64,000 nucleotides of DNA from Dermatemys mawii (GCA_007922305.1 ML677385.1:1233661-1297660), one strand, 5' to 3'; positions 10,280 through 23,470 are shown, counted from the first letter of the stretch. Numbers and translations: made by a program. Notes: generated by a model not told the origin, from the letters alone.

Positions 10280-12423
10280 GTCTAGAAACAGCACAGATAG
10301 TGTTAAACACAGCAGGGAACACCAGCAAATATGCTTATTTAGTATTTGTTCTGTCTAAATGTAACCAAGCAAAATGCAAACTAATTAAAGAACCCAGACA
10401 GATAACGCCCATTTAAACAATAATGATGTGTAATATGTATAGGCCAAATCTCAGTCATTACTCAGTTAATATTCAACCAAGATCCCCAGTGAGTAAGGCT
10501 TGAGTAGGTAATTTCAGGATTTGATCAATTGATTTGATTTTACACTGCCAGAGAGCTTTGCAGGCGATGATCTCAAAGCACTTTATGAATATTTGGGAGC
10601 ATGTGTCACGCTCAGGGTTTTGCTGAGTAAAGACAAGAGGCAGTGCCTGTATCTGCAGCTTCATTTTCAACAGTCCACACCCCATCACCAAGCTCTACTC
10701 ATTGTCGTCCTTCAAAACTTGACAGTGGCTGGGCAGTGAGTATGCTGAGATCGCTACCCATCGCCCATAGCCATCTCCTTGTATTTCCCAGCTGTCTGTA
10801 TCCACCTGTTGTCCCCCATCTCATGGACCATAAGCTCTTTGAGGCAAGGGCTACCTTCTTGCCATGTGTTTGTCCTGCACCTAGCCCAATGGGTCTGAAA
10901 GTCATGACTGGGGCCCCGGGGTACTACCACATTACAAATAAGGATCCCACCACTATCACTCTGGTTTACAGTGTATCTTTAATTCCTTCTCCTTTCAAGC
11001 TTTTTTTGGAAGGGCGGGGGGGTGGTGGTGAGGGGGAGGGTGTATGGGTGGCAAACTAAGGCCCCAGTCCAGCAGGTTTATCCACACAGGTAGGTACCGA
11101 CACCCATTTAGATCCCCACTGAAGTCAATGGGTTCTGAGCAGTCCAACCTCCGCACATTCCAGGAGCTTCAGTGACTTTAGTGGGGCTCCCTGTGGGTGC
11201 TGAGGCCAGCCTGCTCCTGACAGCTGATCCATGATGATGGATCCTAAGGTTTCAGTATGTAATGGGGAAACCACTGGAGTTGTTGGATGGGGCCTCCATC
11301 TACATGCTAGCTGCAAGACAGTCATGTCTAACTATTGTCCCTCAGTGTCCATTGCCCTGGTTGGATCTATATTATTGAGCCATTACCAAGCTAGTACAAA
11401 AGCAGCATATAATAGTGGGTTATGCACTTTATTGCTTCTGTAGGCCAAGCACATTGCCACACTAAGAGCTCCTTTCATTCCTCCATTCCCACCTGCAGGT
11501 TCCCTGCAAGTGCCATCCTGTTATCCCTGCTTTCCTAGAAACTTTCTGCAACCCACCGCCACCCTCATTCCTGAGTTCTCCATTCCCCTTGCCCATATAC
11601 TGGAGTCTCCCATTCTCCCTCCCAAACTAGGGGTTCTGTATCCTCTCTTCCCCATCCCTACAGCATGTCCTCTTTCCCCACAGGCCAATGGCTCTCTGTG
11701 CCACCACTATGCACCTCCCCCCAATTTCCTTATTTCTCCACCATGGCAGAGAATGCCACCAAGTTGCATGTCAGACATGGCTTCCCTTGCCCAGTTAATG
11801 CTACCAAATGACCCGAAATGCAGGTTACTACAACTGGCAGCGTTTAAAAAAAAAGGTTTGTGGTGGTCTAAAAGGAAACTCCATGCTCTATGGCTATATG
11901 CATATAAATAATTCAGACAAACATATCAATGGGAGAAAAGACAGCACATTTAGTTACAGCACGGGCAAGCTGTGACGAGAACGACTACACATTTAGCAGG
12001 AGTTTAGTAACTCAATGGAAAGGTATACATTCTGGCTTAATTCTCCTGCAGCTTACCACTTAACTAGGCCTCATTCCAAGGGACGGCACTCATTGGAGTG
12101 CCACCATTACCTGTATTCCACACCGATTCCACTGTTATTGCTGAAAGCTATATCAGAAAGAGAAGACCATTCAACTGCAGGTCAAAAAAGCCCTTTACCC
12201 TAACAGGACAAATCCTACAGCATTTTAAATCTCCTATATGAATAATGTTTGTGACCCTCATTTTGGGTCTCTGTCACACACTGTATCCCAGGTAGAGTAA
12301 ATGTAAGTGTAAATCAGGTGCCACTGAAACAAATGGAGCTACAGTACAAGAGAGGCAAATCACACCCTTAAGCAAACTATTTCATCTGGGCTGCTGGGAC
12401 AGTAGGAGCTCCTAGGTCTAGAA
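10280..12423. other. Non-coding DNA with a CORE-SINE tail
   Basis: Around 10815-10890 lies a decayed tail of the type AAGCTCTTTGAGGCAAGGG...GTCCTGCACCTAGCCCAATG, common in amniote MIR/CORE-SINE copies. The rest shows no gene or repeat family that I can name. The plus-strand frame at 11510-11911 is proline- and serine-rich but has no recognisable domain. Confidence 0.45.
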
Positions 12424-13175
12424 CAGGAGGTGGGCAAACTATGGTCCGTGGGCCACATCCGACCTGTGGGCCTGCCCTGACCGACCCCTGAGTTTGCCGG
12501 GGAGACTCCCCCAAACTTGCCTTCCACCCTCCTCCTGAGCCTTAGCATGCTGCACAGGCAGTGCTCTGGGGGTGGAGGCCGGGGGGGGCTGTGAGCTCTT
12601 GCAAAGCAGTGTGTCTGGCTGGTCTGAGAAGCATGGTAAGGGAGCCAGGGCCAGAAGGAGGAGAGTTGGATAAGGGGCAGAGAGTCCCAGGGGGCAGTAA
12701 GAGGACAGGGGGCGGTTAGAAGGGGCAGAGGTTCTGGGGGTGGTGGTCAGGGGACGGGGAATGGGATGGGGGATTTGATAGGGTGTGGCAGTCCCAGGGG
12801 TGTGGATAGGGATTGGGGCAGTCAGGGGACAGGGAGGGTGGGGGGAGATCCAGGGGGAGACAACAGTTAAGGTGGGGGGGTCTCGGGGTGGTCAGAGGAC
12901 AAGCAGCAGGGGGGCTTAGATGGGGGTGGGGTCCCAAGGGTGGTGGTTAGGGGTGGAGGGGGTCTCTAGAGGGGGCAGTCAGGGGACAAGGAGCCGGGGG
13001 AGGTTTGGATGAGTCGGGGATTCTGAGGAGGGCAGTCAGGGGGCGGGAATAGGGGTAGGGTCAGATTGGGGGCAGGGCCAGGCTGTTTGGGGAGGCACAG
13101 ACTTTCCTACCCAGACCTTCATACAATTTTGAGACCCTGATGTGGCCCTCGCGCCAAAAAGTTTGCCCACCCCTG
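12424..13175. mobile_element. Non-autonomous hAT element with G-rich core (copy 2)
   Basis: Same family as 9555-10279. The ends are CAGGAGGTGGGCAAACTATG and AAAAAGTTTGCCCACCCCTG, flanked by the 8-base duplications GTCTAGAA (12416-12423) and GTCTAGAG (13176-13183). The interior again turns into GGGG-rich sequence (about 12650-13050), and both copies share the phrase CAGGCTGTTTGGGGAGGCAC near the right end. The two copies lie 2.1 kb apart in the same orientation. Confidence 0.88.
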
Positions 13176-13312
13176 GTCTAGAGCCACATTTGTGATGAGA
13201 TTTTGTCCCTTTGATTTGTTTCTTTTAGAGAAAAGAGAACTTGATTAGAAGTGGCTATTAATACTAGGAAGAAGCCCCATAACTCCTGAGAGCAAATGTG
13301 GCAAATAGAGCC

Positions 13313-13679
13313 TTGTCTAGACTAGGACTTAAAAAAATGCATGTGATCTCCTTATCTATCTCAGTCTAATTAACACGTTCTCAAAACTCTGGCCTGCACA
13401 AGGCAAGTTGTACATTAGCATGAGGTAAGCTTCATTAGGCTTTAGGCAACCAGTACTGCACTTGTTAAAGTACAACTTGCCTTTCCTGTCTAGAGTTTTG
13501 AAAGGTGTTAGTTAGGCTTCTATACATGGGGAAACTACTCTGGAATAAGTGACTACATGTAAAGCTGTTCCAGAATGGTTATTGCCTTCCAGTAACTATT
13601 TCAGTCAATTTCCCCATGTAGTCAAGATGTTTAGATCAAGCTGGCTTTAAATCACACCTGTCAATCCTAGTCCAGACAA
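13313..13679. repeat. Short terminal-inverted-repeat element
   Basis: TTGTCTAGACTAGGA at the left and TCCTAGTCCAGACAA at the right are inverted repeats matching at 14 of 15 positions. The interior is non-coding and partly self-complementary. The family is not known to me; the size (about 370 bp) and structure are those of a MITE. Confidence 0.65.
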
Positions 13680-16600
13680 AAATCTAGTTGTCTGGAGTCT
13701 GACATCCACCCAGTTGTACATATGGATTACTAAGAAGAGAAAAAACCTTAGGGGGAGATTTTCAAGAAAACAAATGGCACATAGACATCTAACGCTCACT
13801 GATTTTCAATGATTGTTGAATACCAACTGCCACATTATTACTGAAAATCTCTCCCTTAAGCAAGGGTTCTGGAACAATTTGTACAGTGGGGGTGCTGCTG
13901 AGAGACACTGAACCAAACTGTAAACCCTGTATATAATGGATATCACTTCAAGCTGAGGATGGGACAGCAGCACCCCAGCCCCCTTCGTTCCCATACCTAT
14001 GCCCTTAAGCATTATGTCAGTTTTACTTCTACATTCAGGCTTGCCAGATGTCCACCTTGTCACTTTATGCAACCTTGACACTTTCCTTCCGTGTTCTGGA
14101 ATGACAAGGTTTCCATTGCCATTTACATGGGAATGGGGAATGGGAAGGTTTTCTCCTGGAAGAGCTTCCTGTTAGAGAAAACCTATTATTTACCAGTATA
14201 GATGAAAAGGTGCGGTGTCTCATCACTCCACCCATCTGTGTGTGTGAGATCTGCCTCAGGAATGAATCATGGTGACAGCAGCATTACGAATCCAAGCTTA
14301 CACCATGGCTATTTCATTCACAATTCACTCTGTCACTCACTGCAGCCCACCGGATCAAGGTTCTATGAGTGAGGAGATGACCAATTTATGACAGTCACTT
14401 GAGCTGTCTGGGAAGCTTTCAGAGTTATGGTAAAAAAAAAAAAGGGTTAAATACATTCCAGGACTAAAAATAGCAAGGCCGTGATTTAATCAGCCTGGGG
14501 ATTGGTTGGTAATCAGTTACTAGAGAAACAATGTCTGGGCGGAGGGTGGTAAAGTAAATTGACATTGATAGGTGATTAGGTGCTTTTGTATGTGTTCTGC
14601 GCTTTCCAAAGAATTATATACTCTGTGATAGGTGTATAGACTTCAATCTATACTTGCCAGGGAATAGGTTAAAACACTCTCCCCCCTACACCAGCACCCT
14701 CCCTCAAAATCTGTATCAGTTGCCCGCCTTCGCTACAGGGATTATTAAAGGAACCCAGCCATGGGGAATGTGGTTTAATATCAGAGCTGTTTGAACCCGC
14801 AATTCCCATTGGGCAGAAAATTCTGACATTTCAACTTTTTTTTCCCTTGAGTCAGAACAAAAACCTCCCCAGATTTGCAAATACCCAATTGTTTTGATGC
14901 TAAGGCAAACCATTTTATTTCAGTAGTTGTTGAAGTATAACTTTATTAAAATAGTTACATGTAATAAACCTCAAATCAAAATGATGTTGCCAAAAAGAAG
15001 TACTTTGACAATCAGAGATGGCTGAAGTGATTAGTTTTGACTTTCACATCAAAACGAGCATGTTCCTGCAAAATGTTTCCGTTTCAGTGAAATTGCAGTA
15101 GGGACAGAACACTGTTCTGCTGAAAAAAATGTTGATCAACTCTATAGAGTAGATTATCATCTCAGAACCTCATTTTCACAGATGCTGAACAACTAGAGCT
15201 CCCATTCAGTTGGCTCAAATTAGCCAGTATGCACTTGCCCACCCACCCATTTAGGGATTTTCCTGACCATGAGGGGAAAAAGAACGGAATGGGGTTGCAA
15301 ACCTGTGTGCCGGGTCATGATACCACTCACTCAGATTTGGTGTGGCTGCCATTCAGGAAAGATGCTGGCTTGAAGTGGTTTCCATTATATACAAGGTTTA
15401 TAGTTTGGTTCAATGGCTCTCTACACCCCCACTATAAAAAGTGTTTCAGCCCCCCTACCCTTCAGTCATGATGGGCAGGCAGATGGGGCAAATCTGAATA
15501 AGTATCTGACCCCCATGCATCACACAATTTCCATAGTGCCCCCCAGCACACACAATTTCCGTGGTGCACAGGAACCCAACATTTTTTAATCTCGGCCTGT
15601 TTATAGGCACTCAACCCTTCTAAAAATTAGGGCCATAATATGAACCTAGTGATGAGATATGCAGCTGCAGTTATACTAGCTAGGAGAAAGTTACATGGGC
15701 TATCAATCCTCATGATCGGCAGCTGAGGTATAGTAACACAATTTATAACAAAGCTATGTGCCCAGAGGTGCCATCTATACCACACACCTGTAGTAATGGA
15801 AACAGAATCAGAACATTCTAGTGCTTGTGCTAAAGAATAAGCTTTGGTAGTTGTCAGTATTTTAAAACTGTTCATAGTATTGTTGTTTATTATTTGAATT
15901 GCAATAACACTCGGGAAGCCCAGTCATGGACCAGGACTGTCCTGTGCTAGGTGCTGTGGAAACATAACAAAAAGATGGCCCCCTGCCCCAAAGAGCTTAC
16001 AGTCCAAATCCTGCAGAATTCAGTTCATAAAGAGCCATGAAGCGTGTCCATTTGTAAAGTTCTGAAACAAACAAAAACTCACCAGACGCCTCAGATTGGC
16101 CCTGTTTGCCCACACCTGGGGTGAGATAAAAACACACACAATCTTCAAACCATTCAGATGTTGAGCAGACACTGTGTAAACTCTTTGCATGACTGTAGTA
16201 GGTGGAAGAAGAACGTTTATCCTTTGTCACCCAGGCCATGAGAAGGCAGCGACACATTCACTGTTAAGTCCACCTCAAGATAGAAAAGTGTATTATAAAG
16301 AAATCTGCCTCCAATGGACGTTTAAATAGGAAAGATAAATCCCTGATACTGTATTTCTAAGCTAAGACAAACAGAACAAAATGTAAACATTATTGAAGTG
16401 GGGAAAGAGGGGAATTGACCTAAGGAAAAATAAAATCAGGCCTTCTATATACATGGCAAGGAATGAAAAAGGGCACAAACCGAGCTTTTCCTGTTTACAG
16501 GTCTCCTTTAAGTGTGTAAACCCAATTTGTCCTGATCTTTAGCAACTGATTAGCCAGGGATTAGTGTTCAAGGCGTGTTTTGAACAGCGCCTGTATTATT

Positions 16601-18230
16601 GACCTATTGACATGATAATCTTATTTGGCAGTATGCAGATAGTGATGATAAACAAGTGATGCAAGTCCTGGGAGAACTGTACAGGAAATGTGTCAGTTAT
16701 GCTAACTAATTATTTTCAGCTCATGAGACATTACAGAGTGAAAGCTCATGTGGAGCTTCCAGTTAGAAGCAGCAACAAGTGAGAATTTTTCCTCAAGGTC
16801 TCTCACCTACAGTTCTACTCATGTTTCTTTCGGCTCTGTCTGACATTTTTCATCCCTTCCAGGGCTCTCACATCTCTCCGCCTTGCTTCTTTCTCCCACT
16901 TTCAGCTTTTCACTTCCTTTTCATAATGCCCTGCATACGTGGAGAACTGTTGTGTTTCTTTTCAAGATCCCACCACCACCACCATCCCGCTTTCAAATCT
17001 GTTCTTAAAACTAGAGCTAGTGAAAAGGTGAGGGGGAGATTTTGAAATAATTTCCATGTCATTAGTATTTTAGAGAGACCAATTTTTAATTTCTTCTTTG
17101 TTTTTTTTCAAAAGGGTACTGCTATTCTTACTGATTTTTCATAAGAAGCTGGTGGGTTCTGTCATATTTCATTTCTAAATTGAAAGTTTTTAAAAGTGAT
17201 TTGTTAAAAGTGTGAATTTTTTTAAAAAGTCCCACCATGTGACTAATTTGACCCTTCACTAGCAAAAGAGGGAAAACAGGGAAAAGGGTTTTTTTTCATT
17301 TTTCCTCTCCTTTTTTCATTTTGCTTCCATGTAATCTTCGAACAGTCAGCTCACTCAGACCGGGATTTAAAAAGAAAAAACAAAACACAAACAAGAAAAA
17401 GTCCGTATTTGAAATGTTACTGTTTAAGATTGTAGAAGAGTGGATGTGCCGCGGGCCTGATACAACCCCTCATGGCTGGCCATGACACTGAAGAACTTTC
17501 CTCTCTAGTACCATTTACCAACAGTTGCTCAGACCTGTGGTGGGCCTTCTCATCTCACAACTCAGCACCTCAGATAGGTCATGTTTTAGTTCCACCCCTT
17601 CCAGGGTATCAGAAAGTACAAAAAGAAAGAAAAAAACCACAATCTTTGGCCCTAACTTTTGGCCCCTTGGTCCTTACAGTCTTCTCTCTGGGGCTTTGCA
17701 TAATCATTATCCCCTCATGTCAGCGGGGCTTCACACCACGTTCCCAGTGGCTTTTAGGGAAACCTAGGACCACCTTCTACCCTGAGTTCCAGCCCAGGGA
17801 ACCTAGGACTAGCAGCCAAAGTCGGGCCCATCATATATCTTGCTGCTGCCCCCCTGGACTTCTTCCTACCACTAGCCTGTCTCCAGGCGTTTTCCCCAGC
17901 ACCTCCAGAGATCCACTTGCTGCCCGGGTGTCAGGGTCAGCCAGAGAAGCTTGGTCTAATGCAGACTTTCGCCTAGGCTTTCACCTCACTCTACAGGAGC
18001 CTTCCCACTCCTTTCATGTCTCTCCACTTTCTATTACCAAAATTAACAAATAACCACATAGTTCTCCCCCCTTGACGTACAACCTTGTTCTGCACCAGGC
18101 TTTCTCTCTCTATAGCACATCCCAGCTCCTCCTCCTCTTGGGCTTCATTTTTAATTAGACCTGGTCCATCCTCCAAGTGCAGCCAGAGTGGGTTAATTGG
18201 CCTCTTAGGCCCATATTAACCCTTTCACTT
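13680..18230. other. Non-coding DNA with scattered old repeats
   Basis: There is no gene. A CORE-SINE-like antisense tail lies near 15893-15990 (GACCAGGACTGTCCTGTGCTAGG). The bases around 15003-15150 resemble the AT-rich inverted element at 24250. The stretch 17440-18225 (unbroken plus-strand frame 17472-18053, TTAATTGGCCTCTTAGGCC near its right end) reminds me of dispersed LTR-like sequence in turtle genomes, but I found no paired LTR, primer-binding site or target duplication. Confidence 0.4.
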
Positions 18231-18799
18231 AGGGTTGCCAACAGTCCCATACTACAAGGGACATCCCTTATTTAAATAGAAAATTGCCTGTTCCATACTA
18301 ATTCAGTACGGGATGCCTTTTATGCTGTATTTCAACAGTGGGGAGCCAGTACTCATGGGAATATCTTTCCACTCCCCCCCAATCCAGGCCTTGAGCATGG
18401 CCCCATCTTCTTTCCCTGCACAGCACTGAGGGGCCAAGGCTGGGAGGAGAGGGGAAAGATGCACCTCTCACCCTTAAATACCGGCCCCTTTTGGACAGGG
18501 TCCCCTGCTGACTCCATCCAGCTGATGAGTGCGGCCCCATCTGCTTTCTGCCCTAGAGGAAGGGGCTCGTTCTGGCAGAGGGGTCACTACTCCCGATGTG
18601 TAGCCTCACCACTCGCAGAGTCTCTGCCGTTGTCCACAGCAGTAAAAAATACCCCTGGCAAATGTAGATGCGTATTCCTTATTATAATTAATAACGATGA
18701 TAGTGATGATTATAACAACAATAATAATAATGGGAGGAGTAGGTAGAGGGTGCCAAGAAAATAGTCTCTTATTCTGGAAATGCAATGTTGGCAACCCTG
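18231..18799. repeat. Terminal-inverted-repeat element (AGGGTTGCCAAC ends)
   Basis: AGGGTTGCCAAC (18231-18242) and GTTGGCAACCCT (18787-18798) are a perfect 12-base inverted pair. The left interior reads CAGTCCCATACTACAAGGGA. An ATA/ATT-rich simple stretch at about 18680-18735 has grown inside. I could not find a convincing 8-base target duplication. Confidence 0.7.
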
Positions 18800-19325
18800 T
18801 ATTCTCCACTTGTCTGAAGTAGACACCGTGTCACCAAGATGAATAACAAAAGAAAAAAGCCTCAAAAATATCTATACGAAATAGGGATAACATTTATTAA
18901 AATATTGATCATGGATATTTTAAGAATCTATGCAATTCATTTTATTTTCAATAAAAAATCATGGAAACATTTTGAGAACATTTTCACATAATGGAAATTT
19001 TCAAGAAATATTGCCAGCTAGGGAAAAATCCATTTTTTCATTGACAATTTTTTGACCAGCTCTACTTAAAAACACTTCCTCCCTAAGCTTTCCTACATTG
19101 ATTCCCCTCACTGATGGTCTCTCACCACTTCGCCTTAACTATTGCCCCATCTTCTGACTTGTTTGTGTTACACGATAAGCTATAGAGTGTAGGGACTGCC
19201 TCTATTTCGAATGATAAGACTAATAACAACAGTGTTTAGAATCAGATACCATGGTAGTTTAAAGATAATGAGGTATTGAGAATGAAAAGAGCTCAGAAGA
19301 TGCCCTTCTACTGTAATCGAAAGGG

Positions 19326-19416
19326 TAAGGTGGGTGAGATAATATCATTTATTGAACCAACTTCTGTTGATGAGACAGATAAGCTTTTGAGATTACACAC
19401 AGCTCTTCTTCAGCTC
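19326..19416 (-). repeat. Penelope-like element terminal fragment
   Basis: This diverged single copy belongs to the same repeat family as the arms at 29776-30329 (GGTGAGATAATATC, ACCAACTTCTGTTG, AAGCTTTTGAG, AGCTCTTCTTCAG). Read on the minus strand it again carries CTGAAGA followed by a weak hairpin and AAAAGCTT. No second arm or target duplication was found. Confidence 0.7.
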
Positions 19417-19559
19417 AGTTTGTTTATATGTTAGTTTGTTATAGAAATATGGTATTAAAATATCTTAAGGTCATGTTTCTTATACGGCCATATTCACTAC
19501 ACATCAGCAGGGATGTGAAAAAGTTTAAAATCAGGGTTACAATAGCCATAATGAGCAAT

Positions 19560-19640
19560 AGTATCGCTCAGCTGGTAACACCCTTGCCTCTGGGCTTGAT
19601 GCCCATGAGTTCAAATTGTAGAAAGCTATGAGTTGAAATC
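19560..19640 (+). repeat. Possible tRNA-derived SINE head
   Basis: GCTCAGCTGGTAACACC resembles an A box, and GAGTTCAAATTG about 40 bases later resembles a B box, spaced as in a tRNA gene. The sequence does not fold into a complete cloverleaf, so I read it as the head of an old tRNA-derived SINE rather than a working tRNA gene. Confidence 0.35.
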
Positions 19641-20239
19641 CTGTTCTGAAATTTGGAATTACACTTAATATTGACTGTGCAGTTCAAGGATGACTACTGC
19701 ACTGTTAGCTATCCTGTTTAATTCTCCCTATTTAAATAACTTCAGAAGGGAAGTTAAATAGAGGGAATGATTGCTCCTCTCTGGTGACTATAATCACCTT
19801 TGATTCCTTCTCATTTAGGACAGAGTGGGCCCAGTGAGTAGGAACCAATCTCTCAGTTACATTTAATCATTTAAATAAGGTATCTCTAGCATTAACTAAA
19901 GGTTAACAGTCCTAATGTGGGCATTCTGGGGCCACTCATTATGTCTTTGGGATATGAAACACCAGATCCTAGATTCCAGATTGTTACAGCAAAATTGGGA
20001 TTTATCATCAGCCTAGGTGACTGTCCTAGAGATATGGCCTATAATTTTCTAAAAGTGTAGGAAATAAATCTATTGTTCTAATTACCATTTCACCCATTGC
20101 TGAAATAAATTCTAATGTTCAATGCTGTGTGCAAGATGTTGCTGAGAACATAATGCTTTGCCGCATCAATATCTAATGCAGAAACAATAGAATTGCAACT
20201 AATTTTGTCAATACACACTAGAGTTTCTGCTCAAATCTG

Positions 20240-20800
20240 GGAAACAGGGTATCAGAGGATCAGAGAAATGTAAGACTGGAAGAGATCTCAAGAGGTCATC
20301 TAATCTAGCTCTCTGCACAGAGGCAGGACCAGGTACACCTAAACCATCAAACAGGAGTTTGTCCAACCTATTCTTTAAAACCTCTAATGAGAGGGATTCC
20401 AAGACCTCCCTTGGAAGCCTATTCCAGAATTTAACAGTTCCTTATAGTTAGAAAGTTTTACTTAACATCCAACCTAAATCTCCCTTGCTGCCGATTAAGC
20501 CTGTTCTTGTCCTACCTTCAGTGTACATGAAGAAAAATCAATCAACATCCTTTTTATACCAGTCCTCAACATATTTGAAGACTATCAATCTTCTTTTCTC
20601 AAGTCTAAACATGTCCAGATTTTTTAACCTTTCCTCACAGGCCAGGTTTTCTAAAGCTTTTATCATTTTTGTTGCTCTCCTGTGGACTAATTCCAGTTTG
20701 TCCATGCCTTTCCTAAAGTGTGGTGCCCAGATGTGGACACAGTTCTCCGGCTGAGGTCTCAACACTGCTGAGTAGAACAGGATAAAAAAATTCCACATTT
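20240..20800 (-). pseudogene. CR1 LINE 3' fragment, antisense
   Basis: On the minus strand, 20798-20538 encodes the CR1 reverse-transcriptase C-terminus (FYSAVLRPQPENCVHIWAP, LELVHRRATKMIKALENL, EERLKNLDMFRLEKRRL). The adjoining 20530-20240 is the CR1 3' untranslated region, recognisable in plus orientation as GACTGGAAGAGATCTCAAGA and CATCTAATCTAGC. It is 5'-truncated and contains stops. Confidence 0.9.
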
Positions 20801-21026
20801 TCTAAATCCTCAAAAACTTAGGAATTATAACTTTTATAATACAATTTTATATTCTGGAGCACACAGCAAGATCTGTGAGATGACAAAATCCTTACAAGTG
20901 ATTTGATTTTCTACATCTGTGGATTTCTCTTGTCCCAGCACATTTCTTTGTAAAGCTTTATTGAAGTTCCCAGAAAATCAGAAAAGCTACATGAAAGCAA
21001 ATTAAAACCATGGCCGTGAACCTGGG

Positions 21027-21516
21027 TAGGGTTACCATGTTTTAGGTTCCCGGAAAGAGGATATTGGGAGGAGTTGGGGAAGGAGGGAGAAGGAGGAGGG
21101 GCACTAGGGAGGAGTATGTTTGCGGGGGTGTTGGCAGGGGTACCTTCAGCAGGGGTACACACTGGAGGTGGGAGGCAATGTCACCCCTTATTACAGTGGC
21201 AGGGCTGCTGGCACGAGCCCAGGATGCAACAACAGACATCAGTCGGCACCTCCTTCTGGGACCCTCTCCCCAGGGGTGGGAGCTGAGGCCTGGATGGACA
21301 GGATCTAACAGCTGTGGCTTGCAGGGGACTGTACCAGTCAGCTGCAGAATGTAGGGACCAATCAGGAAGTGGACTGACCAGTCGGGGATATTTCTGAACT
21401 GCAGTTTGTCTGCTCTGCAAAAACTCCGGACATTTCCTGTTATTTGAAAAATCCTCTCTGACAGAGAAAGGAGGCTCAAAAAAGAGGCTGGAAAACCCTG
21501 ATGTACGATAACCCTA
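21027..21516. repeat. hAT-type element with intact 8-base target duplication
   Basis: It starts TAGGGTTACCATG and ends ATAACCCTA in inverted orientation. The flanks AACCTGGG (21019-21026) and AACATGGG (21517-21524) match at 7 of 8 positions, a hAT-length duplication. The interior is purine-rich on the left and has no transposase. Overlapping open frames here are by-products. Confidence 0.75.
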
Positions 21517-22599
21517 AACATGGGTACAACACAGTCGTCTTCTAAATCTGGTTACAAATAAAGTTCTCATTTGTAGTATGGCGTGGATTCTAAATGTGTT
21601 TTTTAACTAGGCTAAATATCTTAGTCTGCCCAGGATGGTTCTCCATTGTAACATACACAAACCTTAACTGAGATCCCCATGCCAAGCCAAACTCTTTGCC
21701 TACAACTTTAGCACAGTTCGGGGACATGATTAAGATCTCATCTACTTTGCGAAATGGAAGAGTACTCCATGTCAGGTGACTTCCTTTTTTTAACACCACC
21801 TGCTGACTTGATTATACGTGTAAATGGGCCATAAGACAACCATAATGCAACAGTAGTCTATTAGTTTGTTAGAACTGGTTCCTTTTACTGTTACTGTATT
21901 TTACTGTTTACTGTATTACTGTAATACATCCAGCATTTCCTGTTCAGCAAGTCATTTTTTCCATGACATCTGATCTTTCTTTTACTGAACTGTCAATAAA
22001 GCCATACCATTCAATCTTGACATTCAATCTACAGCCACCTACATATTTGTTCTTAACGGAAAACAAACTAAATGCCTTCATATCACAAAAGCCATTCTGT
22101 AATTTCAGGTGGTTAATGATTAAAAAGATAAACTTGCAATATTTTGAGAAATCAAGAGAGAAGTCAACATATTCACAAGCCTAGTTTAATATTATGAGCA
22201 GCTAGGATCAAAAAGTGAATGAGGTGGAGAAAAAGTTTCTTCCATTGTAATATTTATGTGGCTAACAAAAAATCCTGCTTTCCCTCCAGTGCACATTTCT
22301 AACACCTATTAACATTCATGAGCAATACATCTGCACACTCAGGAGAGAGGGCTGCTAATACGAGGAAACAGCATCACCAGATAAAGAAGTTCAAGGAGGA
22401 AAATGTTAATTTATAAGCCCCAAGGTGGACTTCTGCATACAGGCACTAATTCAGCCAGGTAGTTAAGCACATACCAAACTTAAACATATGAATAGTTTCA
22501 TGGGTATATAGGGGGCTACTCATATTGTCTTGTGTGAATACTTTCCTGAATTGGGTCCTCAATTTGTTGTTAGCTAGATCTTGATGCATTTAGTAAAAT

Positions 22600-22860
22600 C
22601 AGAGAAGTGAGAAATGAAAAAAAAACAAACCTCCTTTAGGTCACCTAGTCCAGCCCCTGCCAACATATGTCTGTCCCCTACAAAGCATTTTTGAGAATAT
22701 GGGCCATTCTATTTTTACATGTTCTGAAAGAATAGAGTTTCTACCAGTTCCTTGGGGACATAATTCCATGGCCTAACAGATCTCACTGTCAGGAAGTTCT
22801 GATGTCCATCTTTACTGTCATATTGAAGGATACAGTGTAGCACAAATCTGCCACAGCAGT
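22600..22860 (-). repeat. Diverged CR1/L3-like LINE fragment, antisense
   Basis: TTTAGGTCACCTAGTCCAGC, TTCCATGGCCTAAC and CACTGTCAGGAAGTTCTGAT follow the order of the antisense CR1 3' untranslated region seen at 20240-20530, at lower similarity. Confidence 0.55.
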
Positions 22861-23030
22861 AGGATATGCTTGCTATCTAAACTCTTTATAGTGTGTTGCA
22901 AGTACAGTGTGCACTGTGCATTCTCACTCCTCTGGTTTGTAGCAGCCAGCATGGAACTTGGTGGGAAGTGTACAGGTTGCAGGAAGGGAGAGTTTAGAAG
23001 AAGCCGTCTGCACTTACATGGCTAGAATGC

Positions 23031-23470
23031 TAGTAGGGTGGCTAGGTGTCCGGCTGTTGACCAGAAAGTTCTGTCAAAAAGGAACCTGAAGTTGTCCAGT
23101 CAAATCTGCTGACTGGACTCCCAAAGTCCAGTTATTGCTGCTGGGGGAGGCGGAGACGCGCTGAGTCATAACCTGCGCCAGCCACAGGCTCCCAGCCTCA
23201 GTTCTGCAAGTGAGTCACTTCCATCCCACACAGGGAGGCGTGGGGGAGAGGAGAAAAACAGTAAGCAATGGAGGGAGGTAGGGAAAGGAGTGAACAGGGG
23301 GCAGGGCCTCAGGAACAAAGTGTAGGGCAGGAGTGGGGTCTTGGAAAAGGGCAGGCAGAGCAGGGGTGAGGTCTGGGGGAAAGAGGAAGGGCAGGGGCAG
23401 GGTCTCAGGAGGAAGGGGAGGTTCCAGGACTCCTGCTGGTGGGTCTGGTTTTTAAAATTACAAAGTTGGC
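23031..23470. repeat. Probable TIR element with G-rich interior
   Basis: The left end TAGGGTGGCTAGGTGTCC and the right end ACAAAGTTGGCAGCCTCA resemble degraded AGGGTTGCC-type hAT ends. The interior contains GGGCAGGG tracts. No clear target duplication was found, so the boundaries are approximate. Confidence 0.5.

Noticed and set aside
9439..10416. Several long overlapping frames on both strands
   Set aside because: They lie in the G-rich core of a non-autonomous hAT element. Their proline/glycine-rich composition follows from base bias, and no domain is present.
17472..18053. 193-codon plus-strand open frame
   Set aside because: No recognisable domain, low-complexity serine/proline composition, no splice context. 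It probably lies within a dispersed repeat.
19560..19640. Functional tRNA gene
   Set aside because: A- and B-box-like strings are present but the acceptor and anticodon stems do not pair; more likely a SINE remnant.
21042..21521. 159-codon minus-strand frame and three overlapping frames
   Set aside because: They fall entirely within the TIR element at 21027-21516.
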